From an uncultured Faecalibacterium sp. (lineage in GTDB: Bacteria > Bacillota > Clostridia > Oscillospirales > Ruminococcaceae), in contig CAAHET010000038.1 in assembly GCA_900772565.1 (NCBI GenBank), positions 1 through 14,073 on the forward strand: 14,073 bases of DNA, read 5' to 3'. A model generated the notes under the pieces. That model had not been told where the DNA came from, searched no databases, and saw only the letters and a program-made list of their open reading frames with translations. Made by a program: the position numbers and the translations under genes. This document shows positions 13,036 to 14,073 of this stretch, one piece after another. The stretch's first letter is position 1, and every line of letters starts with the position of its first letter.

Positions 13036-13338
13036 TTATCCCCTATGCCGCTTTTCAAACAGCTTTGCGGGCTGTAAGTTGCGGACGGGGCTTTGCCAGC
13101 GGCCGGGCGGCGGGACGGGGTCGTAGCCCCATTTCCCCAGCGGATTGCACCGGGCAATGCGCCAGGCCCCCAGCAGAATGCCCTTGATACAGCCGTGGGT
13201 CAGAATGGCCTGCATGGTGTAGTTGCTGCAACTGGGCGAAAACCGGCAGCTGCGGCCGATCCAAGGGCTGAGGGTGTGCTGGTAGATGCGGATGGGCACG
13301 CACAGCGCCCTGCGGCAGGCCAGTTGCAGCCGGTTCAC
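13036..13338 (-). CDS. yidD: Membrane protein insertion efficiency factor YidD
   Basis: YidD is a small membrane-associated protein that aids YidC-dependent insertion. The 100-aa protein contains the family signature: SPWIGRSCRFSPSCSNYTMQ at about 24-43 with its cysteines, then GAWRIARCNPLGKWGYDPVP at about 57-76. An amphipathic N-terminal helix is visible. The start is a GTG (13336-13338) that overlaps the rnpA stop codon as GTGA. GGAG lies about 8 nt upstream inside rnpA, so translation is probably coupled. It sits between rnpA and yidC, its usual place. Confidence 0.94.
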   Translation of the reverse strand: MNRLQLACRRALCVPIRIYQHTLSPWIGRSCRFSPSCSNYTMQAILTHGCIKGILLGAWRIARCNPLGKWGYDPVPPPGRWQSPVRNLQPAKLFEKRHRG

Positions 13339-13742
13339 CCGCGGGGCTCCGGCTTCTGCCTGCGGGCGGGGGGCACGGTAGCAGGCGGCTTTGCGTCCGG
13401 GCGCTTTGCCTTATCCGGCAGCCCGGCCTGGGCAAACAGCTTTGCCACAACGCTGCTCAGCTGCCAGCTTTTCAGCTTGGGGGTCATGCCCCGGGCCACG
13501 AAGATCAGGTCGTAGCCGCCGATATTGTAATCCAGATGCTCGTCAATAGCGGCCTTCATCACGCGGCGGGCGCGGTTGCGCTGCACGGCGTGGCCGATTT
13601 TTTTGGTGGCGGTCAGGCCTACCCGGGTGTTGCGTCCGCGGGTCTTGAGCACATACAGCACCAGTGCCGGGTTTACATAGGACTTGCCGCGGGCGTACAC
13701 ACGGCCAAACTCGCTGTTGCGGCGGATCGGACGATAACGCAT
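13335..13742 (-). CDS. rnpA: Ribonuclease P protein component
   Basis: RnpA is the protein subunit that helps the catalytic RNA mature tRNA 5' ends. The 135-aa protein begins MRYRPIRRNSEFGRVY and carries the RNR signature in QRNRARRVMKAA (54-65), followed by YDLIFVARG. The last 23 residues or so form a Pro/Lys/Arg-rich extension beyond the folded domain. The ATG at 13742 is preceded by AAAGGAGGTG (13751-13760), a near-perfect Shine-Dalgarno, which decides the start over a longer open frame reaching 13835. The GTG of yidD overlaps its stop codon by 4 nt. Confidence 0.96.
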   Translation of the reverse strand: MRYRPIRRNSEFGRVYARGKSYVNPALVLYVLKTRGRNTRVGLTATKKIGHAVQRNRARRVMKAAIDEHLDYNIGGYDLIFVARGMTPKLKSWQLSSVVAKLFAQAGLPDKAKRPDAKPPATVPPARRQKPEPRG

Positions 13743-13767
13743 AACGTCGGCACCTCCTTTCGTCCGG

Positions 13768-13783
13768 GTGCACAGGGGTGCAC
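13768..13783 (-). other. Hairpin in the rnpA leader
   Basis: Two copies of the palindrome GTGCAC (13768-13773 and 13778-13783) pair around a 4-nt loop. The hairpin lies between the promoter and the strong Shine-Dalgarno of rnpA, near the expected 5' end of the mRNA. It could protect the transcript end. Confidence 0.4.
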
Positions 13784-13792
13784 TCTTTAGCC

Positions 13793-13820
13793 AGTATATC
13801 AAAAATTTTTGCAGTTTAAA
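13793..13820 (-). promoter_or_regulatory. Probable promoter of rnpA-yidD-yidC-jag
   Basis: The minus strand reads TTTAAA (13815-13820), a 16-bp spacer, then TATACT (13793-13798). TGA directly precedes TATACT, giving an extended -10. The predicted start is near 13786. Just upstream a small hairpin, GCCC-GGAT-GGGC followed by TTTT (13817-13832), may act as a minor secondary terminator behind rpmH. Confidence 0.65.
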
Positions 13821-13860
13821 AGCCCATCCGGGCATTTTTACGAAAAAACTTTTGACGGGT

Positions 13861-13899
13861 AAAAAAATAAGACCGCCAATGGGATATCAGCGGTCTTTT
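13861..13899 (-). terminator. Terminator after rpmH
   Basis: AAGACCGC (minus strand, 13890-13897) pairs with GCGGTCTT (13869-13876), and further A-T and wobble pairs extend the stem. An A/T tract giving TTATTTTTTT follows on the minus strand. TTTT also follows on the plus side. It lies about 50 nt past the rpmH stop codon. Confidence 0.88.
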
Positions 13900-13946
13900 G
13901 TGCGCATATTCATTTCTGCGCCGGATCTCACCTGCAAGGTTTAAGA

Positions 13947-14073
13947 TCAGACAGTCAGGCTCTTGCGGCCCTTTGCACGGCGAGCATTGATGACCTTACG
14001 GCCGTTCTTGGTGCTCATGCGGGTCAGAAAGCCATGAACTTCCTTGCGCTGACGCTTCTTGGGCTGAAAAGTT
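13947..14073 (-). CDS. rpmH: 50S ribosomal protein L34 (5' end cut by the window)
   Basis: L34 is a tiny basic large-subunit protein that stabilises 23S rRNA. Forty-one residues are visible, from TFQPKKRQRKEVHGF through RMSTKNGRKVINARRAKG to the end KSLTV. Family members normally begin MKRTFQPKKR, so only about three codons lie beyond the right edge. It is transcribed separately from rnpA, as a terminator and promoter lie between them. In related genomes dnaA and oriC are next on the far side. Confidence 0.96.
   Translation of the reverse strand, partial: TFQPKKRQRKEVHGFLTRMSTKNGRKVINARRAKGRKSLTV

Noticed and set aside
13743..13946. oriC within the rpmH-rnpA gap
   Set aside because: The gap holds a terminator, a promoter and A/T-rich runs but no DnaA-box cluster. 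The origin is expected beyond rpmH, outside the window.

Overview
The window is a GC-rich Gram-positive chromosome segment just beside the replication origin. The gene order from right to left is rpmH, rnpA, yidD, yidC, jag, mnmE, mnmG, (prolyl-tRNA editing deacylase), rsmG, noc, parA, parB, serS, tRNA-Met. This matches the classic Firmicutes origin-left block (rpmH-rnpA-yidC-jag-mnmE-mnmG-rsmG-noc-soj-spo0J in Bacillus subtilis). dnaA and oriC are expected just beyond the right edge. High GC, AGGAGG-type ribosome binding sites, a clostridial-type SerRS, and GC-rich hairpin repeats packed into intergenic space suggest a Faecalibacterium/Gemmiger-like member of the Oscillospiraceae (Ruminococcaceae). 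That assignment is an inference from style and synteny, not from a database search. Every gene lies on the minus strand, so all are transcribed away from the presumed origin.

Layout from right (origin side) to left. rpmH is cut by the window edge and ends at a strong terminator (13861-13899). A promoter near 13793-13820 drives rnpA-yidD-yidC-jag, with overlapping or tightly spaced genes, ending at a terminator at 10633-10669. These genes cover RNase P protein, membrane-protein insertion and a KH/R3H RNA-binding protein. mnmE follows alone and runs straight into a repeat block. mnmG, the deacylase and rsmG form a tRNA/rRNA-modification and editing unit closed by a terminator at 5281-5318. noc has its own leader with a large palindrome. 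parA-parB-serS is a unit from a promoter at 4003-4031 to a terminator at 683-722. The tRNA-Met gene has a perfect-consensus promoter and is followed by a long structured inverted repeat at the left edge.

The non-coding DNA is the most distinctive part. (1) Three identical 16-bp parS-like palindromes lie at 3939, 4380 and 6003, the last inside rsmG codons. (2) The noc leader holds a palindrome whose core is one base from the B. subtilis Noc-binding site and whose arms are DnaA-box-like. A similar inverted pair lies upstream of mnmE. (3) Four intergenic blocks carry a family of composite hairpin repeats with conserved stems and variable, self-complementary tips. Two arms 9.7 kb apart match at 53 of 54 positions in inverted orientation. 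(4) A 16-bp-stem structured element sits 3 nt after the tRNA-Met CCA end.

Most coding content is ordinary housekeeping. Protein features worth a look are an RGG-like tail on Jag, the editing deacylase placed between mnmG and rsmG, a SerRS with an unusual motif-3 region, and a YidC with Lys at the usual Arg position and a long extracytoplasmic segment.
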